Shown here: in pieces, positions 4,969 to 5,212 of the stretch
Layout of the letters: every line of letters starts with the position of its first letter
Position numbering within the stretch: position 1 is the stretch's first letter
Source: Acidobacteriaceae bacterium
GTDB taxonomy: Bacteria; Acidobacteriota; Terriglobia; Terriglobales; Acidobacteriaceae
Assembly (NCBI GenBank): GCA_003156235.1
Contig: PMGP01000259.1
Span: forward strand, 1-5,212
Direction: 5' to 3'
Length of the DNA stretch: 5,212 bases
Program-made: the position numbers and the translations under genes
Notes under the pieces: generated by a model
What the model saw: the letters and a program-made list of their open reading frames with translations, nothing else
Database searches by the model: none
What the model was told of the DNA's origin: nothing

Positions 4969-5212
4969 ACAAACTCAGCGTCTCCGCCCCGCCCCGCGCC
5001 TCCACCAAGTACGCCAGCCACTCCTCCATCCCCGACCCGGTCTTGGCTGAAGTCTCGAATATCCGTATCCCCGGCCGTATCTCATTGATATTCCTGAGGG
5101 CCAGCTCGCGGTCGAAGCAGCACGCCTCACTGATGTCCATCTTGGTAATCACCGCCGCGTCGGCGGAGTTGAACAGCGTGGGATACTTCAGCGGCTTGTC
5201 CTCGCCCTCGGT
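4967..5212 (-). CDS. hypB: HypB, GTPase for nickel insertion (N-terminal part outside window)
   Basis: HypB is the GTPase that works with HypA (and often SlyD) to deliver nickel to the hydrogenase large subunit. Only the C-terminal 81 residues are visible; the frame is open at the window edge. The visible part starts with the highly characteristic TEGEDKPLKYP (1-11), then SADAAVITKMD (16-26), where TKMD is the base-recognition (NKxD) motif with Thr for Asn, and ETSAKTGSGMEEW (53-65), the SAK motif of the G domain. The P-loop, the switch regions and any His-rich N-terminus lie outside. The gene is followed by a strong hairpin and a 222-base spacer before hypC. Confidence 0.93.
   Translation of the reverse strand, partial: TEGEDKPLKYPTLFNSADAAVITKMDISEACCFDRELALRNINEIRPGIRIFETSAKTGSGMEEWLAYLVEARGGAETLSL

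Noticed and set aside
4847..5050. Plus-strand frame of 67 codons opposite the hypB end and spacer
   Set aside because: It is antisense to hypB, has no ribosome binding site and no recognisable content.
1..5212. CRISPR array, tRNA or rRNA gene, or transposase
   Set aside because: I looked for evenly spaced direct repeats, cloverleaf-like elements and transposase motifs and saw none; the repeats present are REP-like intergenic pieces.

Overview
The window carries the downstream half of a [NiFe]-hydrogenase maturation (hyp) cluster on the minus strand. In transcription order it holds the 3' end of hypB (4967-5212), hypC (4409-4744), hypD (3077-4219), an unrecognised AT-rich membrane-anchored gene (2500-3084) and hypE (1342-2409). 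To the left are a very small minus-strand DUF3309-like membrane protein gene (839-1000) and, pointing toward it, the 3' part of a plus-strand sugar phosphate isomerase/epimerase-like TIM-barrel gene (1-720). No hydrogenase structural gene, tRNA, rRNA, CRISPR array or transposase is visible.

Organism: a GC-rich bacterium with long spacers. The spacers hold dispersed palindromic repeats of the type 'GTCATCCTGAGCG...AGTCGAAGGACCTG'. From memory, such repeats are frequent in Acidobacteriota (Koribacter/Sulfotelmatobacter/Terriglobus-like genomes). That assignment is inference; no marker gene in the window settles it.

Function: HypC and HypD form the scaffold on which the Fe(CN)2CO group is built. 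HypE, whose C-terminal Cys is intact here, dehydrates the thiocarboxamide made with HypF to give the cyanide donor. HypB is the GTPase used for nickel delivery. All key residues visible for these roles are present, so the pathway looks functional. hypA and hypF are not in the window and may lie upstream of hypB.

Regulation and oddities: a perfect CRP/FNR-type palindrome (GTGATTTAAATCAC) lies upstream of hypC. It is centred 41.5 bp before the start point predicted from a CATAAT hexamer, which is the geometry of a class II activated promoter. The hypC-hypD spacer holds two hairpins with different stems but the same 7-nt loop. A strong hairpin overlaps the hypB stop codon. The gene between hypD and hypE is markedly AT-richer than its neighbours and overlaps hypD by 8 nt, so it looks like an insertion into the operon.
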